Below the pieces are notes generated by a model that did no database searches, was not told the origin of the DNA, and saw nothing but the letters and a program-made list of their open reading frames with translations. Source: DASSJM01 sp036280655 (GTDB taxonomy: Bacteria; Actinomycetota; UBA4738; HRBIN12). Taken from it: a stretch of DNA of 64,000 bases. Every line of letters starts with the position of its first letter. The stretch's first letter is position 1. The translations under genes were made by a program, and so were the position numbers. The stretch is from contig DASUQI010000041.1 in the NCBI GenBank assembly GCA_036280655.1, positions 124,001 to 188,000 of the forward strand. Direction: 5' to 3'. This document shows positions 46,156 to 53,684 of the stretch, one piece after another.

Positions 46156-47468
46156 CCCCTGAAACCTCCTCGTGCGATCTCTTCCTCGATCGCGCGCTCG
46201 AGCCCCTCCCGGATCTCGGCGATCTCGACGCGGTCGAGCACCTCGGCGAAGAAGCCGAACACGATGAGGCGCTCAGCCTCCTGCTCCGGGATCCCGCGGC
46301 TCATCAGGTAGAAGAGCTCGTCGTCGGAGACAGGGCCGACGCTCGCGGCGTGGCCGCAGCGCGTGGGGTCGTTCGTCAGGATCTCGAGGTTCGGGACCGA
46401 GTGCGCGCGGGCGTGCTCGGACAGCAGGATGTTGCGGTTGGTCTGGTAGGCGTCGCACTGGTGCGCGCCCTTCTCGATCACGACCGTGCCCGTGTAGATC
46501 GCGTTCGACGCGTCGCGCATCGCGCCCTTGTACAGGAGGTCGCTCGAGGTCCGCGATCCCACGTGGTCCTGGATCGAACGGTGGTCGATGTGCTGCTCGG
46601 CGTCGCCGAAGTACACGCCGAGCATCTCGCTCGAGGACCCGTCGCCCTCCAGCACGGTCTCGACCTCGGCACGCGCGAGGCGCGCGCCGAACGCGACGCC
46701 GAGCGAGCGGAGCGATGCGTCCCGCTCGAGGCGGGCGCGTTGGACCGCGAGGTGGGTCACGCCGTCGCCGAACTCCTGCAGGGCGACGTAGCGGATCCGG
46801 CTGCCCGAGCCGGCGACGATCTCGACGACCGCGTCCGACAGCGCGTGGGACAGGTCCGCAGAGGCGTACCGGTCGATGAAGGTCACCTCGGCCCCGGCGC
46901 CCGTCACGATCAGCGTGTGCGGGAAGACCGCCGTCCGGTCGGCGTCGATCCACGTGAGCGTCTGGAGCGGGAGCCGCACCTGAACCTCGTCCGGGACGTA
47001 CAGCAGCGTTCCCCCCGTGCGGAAGGCGCCGTGCAGGGCGGTGAACTTCGACCGCTCCGGAGGCACCAGCTCGTGCAGGTGGGGTTCGACGAGCTCGGGG
47101 CGCTCGGCGATCGCCCGGTCGAGGTCGCCGAACCACACGCCCCGTTCGGCGAGCCCATCCGCGAGCTGGGTCGAGATCACCTCGGAGTTCCGCTGGATCT
47201 GCAGACCGGCACGCTCGCCGAGCACGCCTGCGGTCGCCAGGATGCCGTGCCGGTTCACGGCCTCGGGACCGCCGCCCCCGGCGAACGGCTGCAGGTCGAG
47301 GTCGAGCGCCTCGAGGTCCGTGTACCGCCACTCCTCCGTCTCCTGCGAGGGGATCGGCAGGGCCTCGAAGGCGTCGAACGAGCGTGCCCGGAGCCGCTCG
47401 ACGAACGGGGCCCGCGAGGGCAGGGCTTCGAGGGCGTGCTGGTCGAAACGGGAGGTCACGGTGGTCAC
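46152..47468 (-). CDS. sufD: Fe-S assembly protein SufD
   Basis: The 438-residue protein is SufD by its SufBD core (beta-helix around 130-390) with RCGHAASVGPVSDDELFYLMSRGIP near the C-terminus and the helical N-terminus QETEEWRYTDLEALDLD. It forms the scaffold with SufB and SufC. GTG/ATG choice: the ATG at 47468 follows directly after the broken yciI gene. Intact. Confidence 0.94.
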   Translation of the reverse strand: MTTVTSRFDQHALEALPSRAPFVERLRARSFDAFEALPIPSQETEEWRYTDLEALDLDLQPFAGGGGPEAVNRHGILATAGVLGERAGLQIQRNSEVISTQLADGLAERGVWFGDLDRAIAERPELVEPHLHELVPPERSKFTALHGAFRTGGTLLYVPDEVQVRLPLQTLTWIDADRTAVFPHTLIVTGAGAEVTFIDRYASADLSHALSDAVVEIVAGSGSRIRYVALQEFGDGVTHLAVQRARLERDASLRSLGVAFGARLARAEVETVLEGDGSSSEMLGVYFGDAEQHIDHRSIQDHVGSRTSSDLLYKGAMRDASNAIYTGTVVIEKGAHQCDAYQTNRNILLSEHARAHSVPNLEILTNDPTRCGHAASVGPVSDDELFYLMSRGIPEQEAERLIVFGFFAEVLDRVEIAEIREGLERAIEEEIARGGFRG

Positions 47469-47477
47469 ATGGAAATC

Positions 47478-47819
47478 CTAGCAATCGGGTCGGATTCGAC
47501 CGTTCGGCGTGGCCTCACTCGCCGGGGAACCACGCACCACGGCCGGACGGTAGGGCTGAACCTCGATCCCTGCCAGACGCCGCCGGAGGCGTAGGGGTCG
47601 CCCGCCAGCCACTCGTCGCCCTCCTCGCGGGTCGGGAAGTCGGTCAGCATGACCGGAGCCGACCATGTCGCCGGTCTCGTCCAGGATCGCCCCGCCGAGC
47701 AGGACCTGCCCGGACTCGACGTAGGGCGCGGTCCGTTCGAGATGCGCGGGCCGGACGGCGGCACGACGGTCCTTCGCCTCGGGATCGGAACCGTCGCGCG
47801 CGATCACGACGAACCTCAT
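47478..47819 (-). pseudogene. YciI-like protein, two or more frameshifts
   Basis: The N-terminus MRFVVIARDGSDPEAK and C-terminal VQPYRPAVVRGSP are YciI-family (ABC-like small protein, dimeric). A base is in surplus near 47654 (after MVGS) and one is missing near 47570, so the middle (VMLTDFPTREEGDEWLAGDPYASGGVW) lies in another frame. The frames rejoin. A third indel is likely at the end, where GE followed by a stop at 47515 would be expected. The ATG at 47819 has a Shine-Dalgarno. It lies between sufB and sufD, where it is unusual. Pseudogene or sequence errors. Confidence 0.65.
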
Positions 47820-47876
47820 CGGGTCCCCCTCGATGTGCGGTGCGGACCGGCGCGCGCGTGCGCGCCGGGGCGGGTC

Positions 47877-49289
47877 CTAGCCGATCGCGCCTTCCATCTG
47901 GAGCTCGATCAGGCGGTTGAGCTCGACGGCGTACTCCATCGGCAGCTCGCGGGTGATCGGCTCGATGAACCCGTTCACGATCATGGCGCTCGCCTCGGCC
48001 TCGGACAGGCCCCGGCTCATCAGGTAGAAGAGCTGGTCCTCGCCGATCCGCGACACGCTCGCCTCGTGACCGAGCTGCGCGGTCTCCTCCTCGACCTCGA
48101 CGTACGGATACGTGTCCGACCGCGACTCCTCGTCGAGGATCAGCGCGTCGCACCGGACGTTCGACTTGGCGTGGTCGGCCCCCGGTTCGACCCGGACGAG
48201 GCCGCGGTAGCCGGTGCGCCCCCCGTCCTTCGAGACCGACTTCGAGGTCAGCACGCTGGTCGTGTGGGGCGCCGCGTGGATCGCCTTGCCGCCGGCATCG
48301 GTGTGCATGCCCTTGCCCGCGTAGGCCACGCTCAGCACCTCGCCGCGAGCGCCCCTGCCGAGCAGGTAGATCGAGGGGTACTTCATCGTGACCTTGGAGC
48401 CGATGTTGCCGTCGATCCACTCCATCACGGCGTCCTCGTAGGCCGCCGCGCGCTTGGTGACGAGGTTGTAGACGTTGGTCGACCAGTTCTGGATCGTGGT
48501 ATATCGGACGCGCGCGCCCTTCTTGGCGATGATCTCGACCACTGCGGAGTGCAGCGAGTCGGTCGTGTAGATCGGGGCCGAGCATCCCTCGACGTAGTGC
48601 ACGTAGGAGCCCTCGTCCGCGATGATCAGCGTCCGCTCGAACTGCCCCATGTTCTCCGCGTTGATCCGGAAGTAGGCCTGGAGCGGGATGTCGACGTGCA
48701 CGCCGGGCGGCACGTAGATGAAGGATCCACCGGACCAGACGGCCGAGTTCAGCGCGGCGAACTTGTTGTCGTTGGGCGGGATCAGCGTGCCGAAATACTC
48801 CTTCACCAGGTCCGGGTGGTCGCGGAGCGCCGAGTCCATGTCGGTGAACAGGACCCCCATGTCGTCGAGCTCCTGCTTGATCTTGTGGTACACGACCTCG
48901 GACTCGTACTGGGCCGAGACCCCGCCGAGGTACTTCTTCTCGGCCTCGGGGATCCCGAGCTTGTCCCAGGTGCCCTTGATGTCCTCGGGCAGCTCGTCCC
49001 AGTTCGCGGCCTGCTTCTCGGTCGACCGGATGAAGTAGTAGATGTTCTCGAAGTCGATGTCGGACAGGTCGGCGCCCCACCACGGCATCGGGCGACGTTC
49101 GAAGTGCTTCAGCGCCTTCAGCCGGAGCTTGCGCATCCAATCGGGCTCGGACTTCAGGGCCGAGATCTCCTCCACCACGGCAGGCGTCAGACCCCGCTTC
49201 GGCTCGAAGACGGAGTGGTCGGCGTCCTTCCAGTCGAAGCGATAACCCTTCGACAGTTCCTGGAGGTGTTCTTCCTGCGTGGTGGCCAT
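47877..49289 (-). CDS. sufB: Fe-S assembly protein SufB
   Basis: The 470-residue protein is SufB: YFIRSTEKQAANWDELPEDIK, the beta-helix core with AAPHTTSVLTSKSVSKDGGRTGYRG and the C-terminal EASVSRIGEDQLFYLMSRGLSEAEA. The conserved cysteine of the core lies in NVRCDALIL. It is the main scaffold subunit. The ATG at 49289 follows CGAGGAGCG; an in-frame GTG upstream (49334) would add 15 residues. First gene of the suf operon, preceded by the element at 49366. Confidence 0.95.
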   Translation of the reverse strand: MATTQEEHLQELSKGYRFDWKDADHSVFEPKRGLTPAVVEEISALKSEPDWMRKLRLKALKHFERRPMPWWGADLSDIDFENIYYFIRSTEKQAANWDELPEDIKGTWDKLGIPEAEKKYLGGVSAQYESEVVYHKIKQELDDMGVLFTDMDSALRDHPDLVKEYFGTLIPPNDNKFAALNSAVWSGGSFIYVPPGVHVDIPLQAYFRINAENMGQFERTLIIADEGSYVHYVEGCSAPIYTTDSLHSAVVEIIAKKGARVRYTTIQNWSTNVYNLVTKRAAAYEDAVMEWIDGNIGSKVTMKYPSIYLLGRGARGEVLSVAYAGKGMHTDAGGKAIHAAPHTTSVLTSKSVSKDGGRTGYRGLVRVEPGADHAKSNVRCDALILDEESRSDTYPYVEVEEETAQLGHEASVSRIGEDQLFYLMSRGLSEAEASAMIVNGFIEPITRELPMEYAVELNRLIELQMEGAIG

Positions 49290-49365
49290 CGATCGCTCCT
49301 CGAGCCCGATCGGACGTGCCTGGATGGGCTCCACAATCAGGATACCCGCCGGCCCGGACGAAAGT

Positions 49366-49390
49366 CTATCTGGGACGTCGGAATTGCCGG
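49366..49390 (-). promoter_or_regulatory. sufB upstream element, shared with rhodanese leader
   Basis: This ~24-bp stretch has GTCGGAATTGC at its core and CTATC at its other end. It matches 52361-52385 at 21 of 24 positions. On the minus strand it includes TAGACT (a plausible -10) at one end and no TTGACA-like -35, so it may be an activator- or repressor-controlled promoter of the suf operon. No similar sequence was found elsewhere in the window by eye. Confidence 0.6.
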
Positions 49391-49391
49391 A

Positions 49392-49814
49392 CTAGAGCTC
49401 GTCGAGCGCGGCCCGGATCCTGGCCTCGACGTCGGCGAGCGCCTCGGTGATCTCCCCCCACGCCTCCTCCGCTTCGGCTCCCGCCTCGTCCCCGGCGGCC
49501 TCGGCCCGATCGCGAAGCTCCTCCGTCCTGCGCAGTAGCTCCTCGTACTGCTGTCGGGCCTCCTCGCCGGCCTCGTCCGCCGCGGCCTGGATATCGTCCT
49601 CGAGGGAAGACACCCCGTCGGCGACCTGTTCGTAGGCCGACCGTGTCGCGTCCTGGATCGCGTCCCCCGCGTCGGCGATGGCGTCGCCGGCGGCGTCGAG
49701 TCCCTGCTGCACGCGGTCTTCGATCTCCGACCCGGCATCGTTCACCTGGTCGCAGGCGCCGAGCACGAGCGCCACGGCGAGCACCCCGGCCGGCCACATC
49801 GTTCGACGTCTCAT
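49392..49814 (-). CDS. secreted lipoprotein with amphipathic helices
   Basis: The 140-residue product has a signal peptide ending in LVLGAC (lipobox, Cys21) followed by about 115 residues of acidic, Ala/Glu/Gln-rich helix with heptad-like Ile/Leu/Val spacing. It should be a coiled-coil protein anchored to the outer face of the membrane. No family assignment. Leaderless -10 at 49821. It lies on the same strand as sufB but upstream, with its own promoter. Confidence 0.7.
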   Translation of the reverse strand: MRRRTMWPAGVLAVALVLGACDQVNDAGSEIEDRVQQGLDAAGDAIADAGDAIQDATRSAYEQVADGVSSLEDDIQAAADEAGEEARQQYEELLRRTEELRDRAEAAGDEAGAEAEEAWGEITEALADVEARIRAALDEL

Positions 49815-49820
49815 CCGGTA

Positions 49821-49826
49821 AATGTA
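49821..49826 (-). promoter_or_regulatory. -10 box of lipoprotein gene, leaderless
   Basis: On the minus strand TACATT is followed by 6 bases and ATG at 49814. Confidence 0.5.
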
Positions 49827-49851
49827 CCCGGGGACCGGGCCCTTCCGACCG

Positions 49852-50688
49852 TCATGGACCCTCCGGCGTGTTGATCCGGTCGCCCTCCCAGTCGAAACGG
49901 TGGGTGGGATCGCTCGGAACCGCCTCGAGCCTCGGCTCGTCGAGGATCGCCCGGACGAGCTCGGCCGAGCCCCCGACGTAGGTCGACGGCGCGTCGAGCT
50001 CGCTCACCACGATCCACACCCGATCGTCGGGCCACCACCAGTTCGGCGTGTGCGACCAGCCTCCGATCTCGAGTTCCGGGATCGCGTCGATCGGACCCGT
50101 GAAGACGAGGCATTCGCGCATGCCGCCCATGATCGAGGCTTTGGGGATCGCCTCGAGGAACGCCTGCTCCCGCTCGGCGCGGCGCTGGGCCTCCCTCATG
50201 CGCTGGTGCATGGCCGCGGGCGAGTCGTCGTCTATTGGCGTCAAGGCAACCCCGCCGAACCACGAGCCGAACCCCTCCCAGATGCAACACCAGCATCGAT
50301 CGGCCCTCGCCGTGAACCGACGGAGGGTGTCGACGAGCGGCGCACGCAGGTCCTCGGGGATCGAGTCCTCCTCGGGCAACTCACCCCACGGGGGGGCCTC
50401 CCGGAACTCGTGCTCGAGGAGTGCCTTCAGCTGCACCTCGGGGTGGATCGTCTTTCCACGCTCCCGGGCGAGCTCCGCCCACGTGACCGGCTCGTAGCGA
50501 TCGCCGACGCGGCGACGAGCGGGGTGGAGGATCCTCGTGTATGCCTCGAATCCCGTCGGGATGATCTCCCCGACGAGCGCCCCATCGCCCGAACCGCGGA
50601 TCGGGAGCAGGCGCTCGGCGACCCACTCGGTCGGTGACACATCCCTTTCCAGCGTGAGGCCGGGCGGCACCTGCAAGTTGACGTCCAT
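49852..50688 (-). CDS. uncharacterised protein
   Basis: I do not recognise this 278-residue soluble protein. It is rich in Trp and has a CWCCIWEGFGSWFGG stretch near 127-141 and SHTPNWWWPDDRVWIVVSELDAPSTYVGG near 205-233. Similar Trp-rich segments occur in actinobacterial hypothetical proteins. The ATG at 50688 is chosen for its leaderless -10 (50695-50700). A GTG at 50718 would add ten residues inside the promoter. Confidence 0.7.
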   Translation of the reverse strand: MDVNLQVPPGLTLERDVSPTEWVAERLLPIRGSGDGALVGEIIPTGFEAYTRILHPARRRVGDRYEPVTWAELARERGKTIHPEVQLKALLEHEFREAPPWGELPEEDSIPEDLRAPLVDTLRRFTARADRCWCCIWEGFGSWFGGVALTPIDDDSPAAMHQRMREAQRRAEREQAFLEAIPKASIMGGMRECLVFTGPIDAIPELEIGGWSHTPNWWWPDDRVWIVVSELDAPSTYVGGSAELVRAILDEPRLEAVPSDPTHRFDWEGDRINTPEGP

Positions 50689-50694
50689 GTAGAG

Positions 50695-50700
50695 ACGATA
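50695..50700 (-). promoter_or_regulatory. -10 box, leaderless start
   Basis: On the minus strand TATCGT is followed by 6 bases and ATG at 50688. Confidence 0.5.
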
Positions 50701-50789
50701 CGCGCGCGTCTTCCTCACGAGTGAAGGCCGGGCGGCGAAGCCGCCCTGGCCTCCGGGGGGAAGACGCAGCGAACCGCTCCTCCCGTCGC

Positions 50790-51294
50790 CTACTCCGCCG
50801 GGACCACCTCACGCAGGATCCCGGTCCGGACGTCGTAGACGGTGGCCCGAGACCGTCGCGTCACGCGGGATCTGGCTGAGCGAGCGGACCCGATCGACGT
50901 CGTCCCGGACGCTCTGATCCAGATCGAGGAACGTGAGGAAGTCCAGTTCGGACACGTCCTGTCCACACCGGTCCGCGATGATCTCCGCCATCTTCTCGTC
51001 GGTGAACATCGCCATGCCGCAGTCCGTGTGGTGGATCACGAGGAACTCGCGGGTCCCGAGCAGCCAGCTCGAGATGAGCAACGACCGAACCGCGTCGTCG
51101 GTCGCTCTTCCCCCGGCGTTGCGGATCACGTGCGCGTCGCCGATGTCGAGCCCGAGAGCCTACGCCGGGTCGATCCGAGCGTCGATGCAGGTCAGCACGG
51201 CGATGCTTCGGGCGGGTGGGATCTCGAGCTCACCCTTGTCGAACGATTCCGCGAACCTCTGGTTCGCTTCCAGCACCGATGTCAGCTGTCCCAT
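50790..51294 (-). pseudogene. beta-carbonic anhydrase with in-frame TAG and a frameshift
   Basis: The reading frame begins MGQLTSVLEANQRF and carries the zinc ligands Cys36 (CIDAR), His89 and Cys92 (HHTDCGM) of a beta-carbonic anhydrase. An in-frame TAG (51160-51162) replaces codon 45 directly after DARIDPA; sense resumes at once (ALGLDIGDAHVIRNAGG). Near 50856 one surplus base takes the C-terminus out of frame; without it the end reads TVYDVRTGILREVVPAE and stops at 50790. TAG is a normal stop in this genome. It follows cysA by two bases and is probably co-transcribed. Broken by two independent changes. Confidence 0.75.
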
Positions 51295-51296
51295 GG

Positions 51297-52142
51297 TTAC
51301 CCCTTCTCCACGGGAGCCCCGACGAGCGAGCCGTACTCCGTCCACGAGCCGTCGTAGTTCTTCGCATTCGCGTTGCCGAGCAGCTGGTTGAGCGCGAACC
51401 ACGTGTGTGACGAACGCTCGCCCACGCGGCAGTACGCGATCACCTGTCCGTCGGGGGCGATCCCCTCGCCCTCGTAGAGCGCCCGCAGCTCGTCCGCGCT
51501 CTTGAACGTCCCGTCCTCGTTGGCCGCCTTCGCCCACGGGATGTTGGCGGCGCCGGCGATGTGACCGGCGACCTGGGCCTGCTCCTGCGGCAGATGATCG
51601 GGCGCGATCTTCTCGCCGCGGTACTCCTCGGGCGAGCGGACGTCGACGAACCCGGTGTCGCCGCCCACCTTCTCGAGCACCTCGTCCCGGAACGCCCGGA
51701 TCTCGGGCCGCTCCGCTCCTTCGATCCGGTAGCCGGTCGGGTCGAGCGACGGCACCTCCTGCGTGAGCTCACGGCTCTCGAGCTCCCACTTCTGGCGCCC
51801 GCCGTTCAGCAGCTTCACGTTGTCGAACCCGCGGAGCTTGAGCACCCAGTAGGCATACGTCGCGAACCAGTTGTTGTTGCCCGCGTACAGGACCACGGTC
51901 GTGTCCGGGCCCACGCCCGACCGCGACAACAGCTCGGAGAGCTCGACCTGTCCGATGTAGTCGCGTCCGACCTGTGTGTGCAGGTCCGCCGACCAGTTCC
52001 AGCGGACGGCGCCCTTGAGATGCCCCTTGTCGTAGGCCTCGGTGTCTTCGTCGACCTCGACCACCCGGACATCCGGGTCGCCTGCGTGCTCCTCGAGCCA
52101 GTCGGTCTCGACGAGCACGTCGGGGTTCGCGTACTCGGTCAT
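51297..52142 (-). CDS. cysA: thiosulfate sulfurtransferase (rhodanese)
   Basis: The 281-residue protein has two rhodanese domains; the second holds the active-site Cys238 in YCRVGERSSHTW. It moves sulfane sulfur from thiosulfate to cyanide or a thiol acceptor. AAGGAGG lies upstream of the ATG at 52142. In mycobacteria the homologue is preceded by a Cys-rich upstream ORF, and the same is found here (52261-52317). The broken carbonic anhydrase gene follows. Confidence 0.92.
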   Translation of the reverse strand: MTEYANPDVLVETDWLEEHAGDPDVRVVEVDEDTEAYDKGHLKGAVRWNWSADLHTQVGRDYIGQVELSELLSRSGVGPDTTVVLYAGNNNWFATYAYWVLKLRGFDNVKLLNGGRQKWELESRELTQEVPSLDPTGYRIEGAERPEIRAFRDEVLEKVGGDTGFVDVRSPEEYRGEKIAPDHLPQEQAQVAGHIAGAANIPWAKAANEDGTFKSADELRALYEGEGIAPDGQVIAYCRVGERSSHTWFALNQLLGNANAKNYDGSWTEYGSLVGAPVEKG

Positions 52143-52260
52143 TCGGATCCTCCTTCCGGGACGCGTCGTCCCTGTGAACGTGCGAGGGTGCTCGGTCCGA
52201 GCGAGGGTGTGTGCCCTCCGGCACCGAACGGAGTGACCGCTCGGCACGGGCCGAGACGGG

Positions 52261-52317
52261 CTAGGCGTACCGCCCGGCGCGGGCGGGATCCGGACAGCAC
52301 AACCGCGACGGGATCAT
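52261..52317 (-). CDS. Cys-Cys leader peptide upstream of rhodanese gene
   Basis: The 18-residue ORF reads MIPSRLCCPDPARAGRYA, with tandem cysteines. A GTG at about 52353 could extend it in frame to 30 residues. It lies about 120 bases before the cysA start and downstream of the shared 24-bp element. Cys-containing leaders upstream of rhodanese genes have been reported in mycobacteria as cysteine-responsive attenuators. The role here is inferred. There is no clear Shine-Dalgarno. Confidence 0.5.
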   Translation of the reverse strand: MIPSRLCCPDPARAGRYA

Positions 52318-52360
52318 GGCCCCGACGACGCCTGCGGCTCGTGTCCCGATCACGGATCTC

Positions 52361-52385
52361 CTATCGGGGAGGTCGGAATTGCAGA
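52361..52385 (-). promoter_or_regulatory. element shared with sufB promoter region
   Basis: Same ~24-bp element as at 49366-49390 (core GTCGGAATTGC and end CTATC; 21 of 24 identical). It sits just upstream of the leader ORF, in the place expected for a promoter, again with no canonical -35 box. Confidence 0.6.
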
Positions 52386-52448
52386 TGCAACTGAACCACG
52401 GGGGTCGGGAAGCTGTCAACGGACGGAGCGTGCGTGCTGCGAGAACGC

Positions 52449-52874
52449 CTAGAAGTAGCCGAGGGCGGCCTTGGCCTCCTCGGACATCATCTCGGGGGTC
52501 CAGGGCGGCCGGAGCACCATCTCCGCCTCGACCGAGGACACGCCGGGGACCTTCTCCAGGAAGGACTGCATCTGCTGCTCGATCAGCGGTCCGATCGGGC
52601 ATCCCATGGTCGTCAGCGTGTACTCGATGTGCACAACCCCCTGGTCGGAGACGTCGACCTCATACACGAGGCCGAGGTCGACGATGTTGATGCCGAGCTC
52701 GGGGTCGATGACGTGCCGGAGCGCATCCCTGACCTGCTCCTCGGTCGGGGAGCCGCCGCCGCCGTTCGAGCCCTCCGCGCCAGCGGCGCCGTTCGGCTCG
52801 TTCGTGCCTGGCTGCTCGAGATGTTCGGTCGTGGACTCATTCATGGCGTTCGTTCCGTCGGGCTGGAACACCAT
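52449..52874 (-). CDS. sufT: MIP18/SufT-like (DUF59) protein
   Basis: The 141-residue protein ends in a DUF59 domain (about 45-141) with DPELGINIVDLGLVYEVDV and the conserved Cys in TTMGCPIGPLIEQQM. DUF59 proteins help mature Fe-S proteins. A disordered Gly/Asn/Pro-rich N-terminus precedes it. The ATG at 52874 follows TTAGGA; an ATG at 52844 is possible. It is not in the main suf operon but is on the same strand. The tandem repeat 52879-52908 precedes it. Confidence 0.85.
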   Translation of the reverse strand: MVFQPDGTNAMNESTTEHLEQPGTNEPNGAAGAEGSNGGGGSPTEEQVRDALRHVIDPELGINIVDLGLVYEVDVSDQGVVHIEYTLTTMGCPIGPLIEQQMQSFLEKVPGVSSVEAEMVLRPPWTPEMMSEEAKAALGYF

Positions 52875-52878
52875 CTAT

Positions 52879-52908
52879 CCTAAGGGACACTTGCCTAAGG
52901 GACACTTG
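52879..52908. repeat. perfect tandem 15-bp repeat
   Basis: CCTAAGGGACACTTG occurs twice in tandem (52879-52893 and 52894-52908) with no mismatches. It fills the gap between the divergent sufT-like gene and the NarL-type regulator gene. It may be a pair of binding sites for a regulator, or a small replication slip. Confidence 0.7.
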
Positions 52909-52922
52909 AGCCGACGACCCCG

Positions 52923-53582
52923 ATGCCGATGACCGTGGAGACGATGGGCCCGATCCGGATCCTGATCGTCGACGACCATCCCGTGACGCGGGAAGGTCTG
53001 CACGCCGCGCTGGATCTGGCCAACGACGTGGTCGTCGTGGGCGAGTCCGACAGCGGCGAGGACGCGGTCGAGAAGGTGGGCGAGCTGACCCCCGACATCG
53101 TCTTCATGGACGTGCGCATGCCCGGCATGAACGGGATCGAGGCGACGAAGGCGATCCGCGAGGCCTCCCCCGCAACGCGCGTGATCCTGTTCACGGTCGA
53201 CGAGTCGCGTGCATCGATCTCCGACGCGATCCAGGCCGGCGTGTCCGGCTACCTGTTGAAGGACGCCTCCGCGGACGAGCTGGTGAACGCCGCGCGCCTC
53301 GCGCTCGAGGGCAAGGCGGTCATCCACCCGCAGCTCACGCGTGCATTCATCGAAGAGGTGCAGATCGCGGAGAAGCGCATGGACGCGCCGCCGCTGTCCA
53401 AGCGCGAGAAGGAGATCCTCCAGAAGGTCGCGTACGGCGCGACCACGAAGGAGGTCGCGCACGACCTCGGCATCTCGCCGCACACCGTCAAGACGCACCT
53501 CGAGCGGATCTTCGAGAAGCTCGGCGCCAACGATCGCGCGCAGGCCGTCGCGATCGCGATCCGCAGCGGCCTCGTCGAGTAG
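52923..53582 (+). CDS. NarL/LuxR-family response regulator
   Basis: The 219-residue protein has a receiver domain (Asp17/Asp18; phospho-acceptor Asp63 in FMDVRMPGMNG; Lys in YLLKD) and a LuxR-type HTH (KREKEILQKVAYGATTKEVAHDLGISPHTVKTHLERIFEKL, near residues 160-200). Only the canonical features are intact. It is followed by a histidine kinase-like gene, a likely partner. The tandem repeat lies just upstream. Confidence 0.9.
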   Translation: MPMTVETMGPIRILIVDDHPVTREGLHAALDLANDVVVVGESDSGEDAVEKVGELTPDIVFMDVRMPGMNGIEATKAIREASPATRVILFTVDESRASISDAIQAGVSGYLLKDASADELVNAARLALEGKAVIHPQLTRAFIEEVQIAEKRMDAPPLSKREKEILQKVAYGATTKEVAHDLGISPHTVKTHLERIFEKLGANDRAQAVAIAIRSGLVE

Positions 53583-53684
53583 CGATCGCGCGGCCTCGCG
53601 CCGAGACCGGCGTACGCCCTTCGGCCGGGACGCTCTGCCGCTCGGCCTCAATCCATCCCCGGAGCGGCCGATACCACCAGGGAC

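Larger units (their letters stand above)
52143..52448. other. intergenic region upstream of cysA
   Basis: This 306-base gap holds no long gene. It contains the 18-residue Cys-Cys leader ORF (52261-52317) and the sufB-like element at 52361-52385. About 120 bases lie between the leader stop and cysA, space for an attenuator, but I could not establish paired structures by eye. Confidence 0.5.

Noticed and set aside
51160..51162. TAG in the carbonic anhydrase as pyrrolysine or programmed readthrough
   Set aside because: TAG ends many intact genes here (for example korB, erpA, sufU), and a frameshift later in the same gene would still break it.
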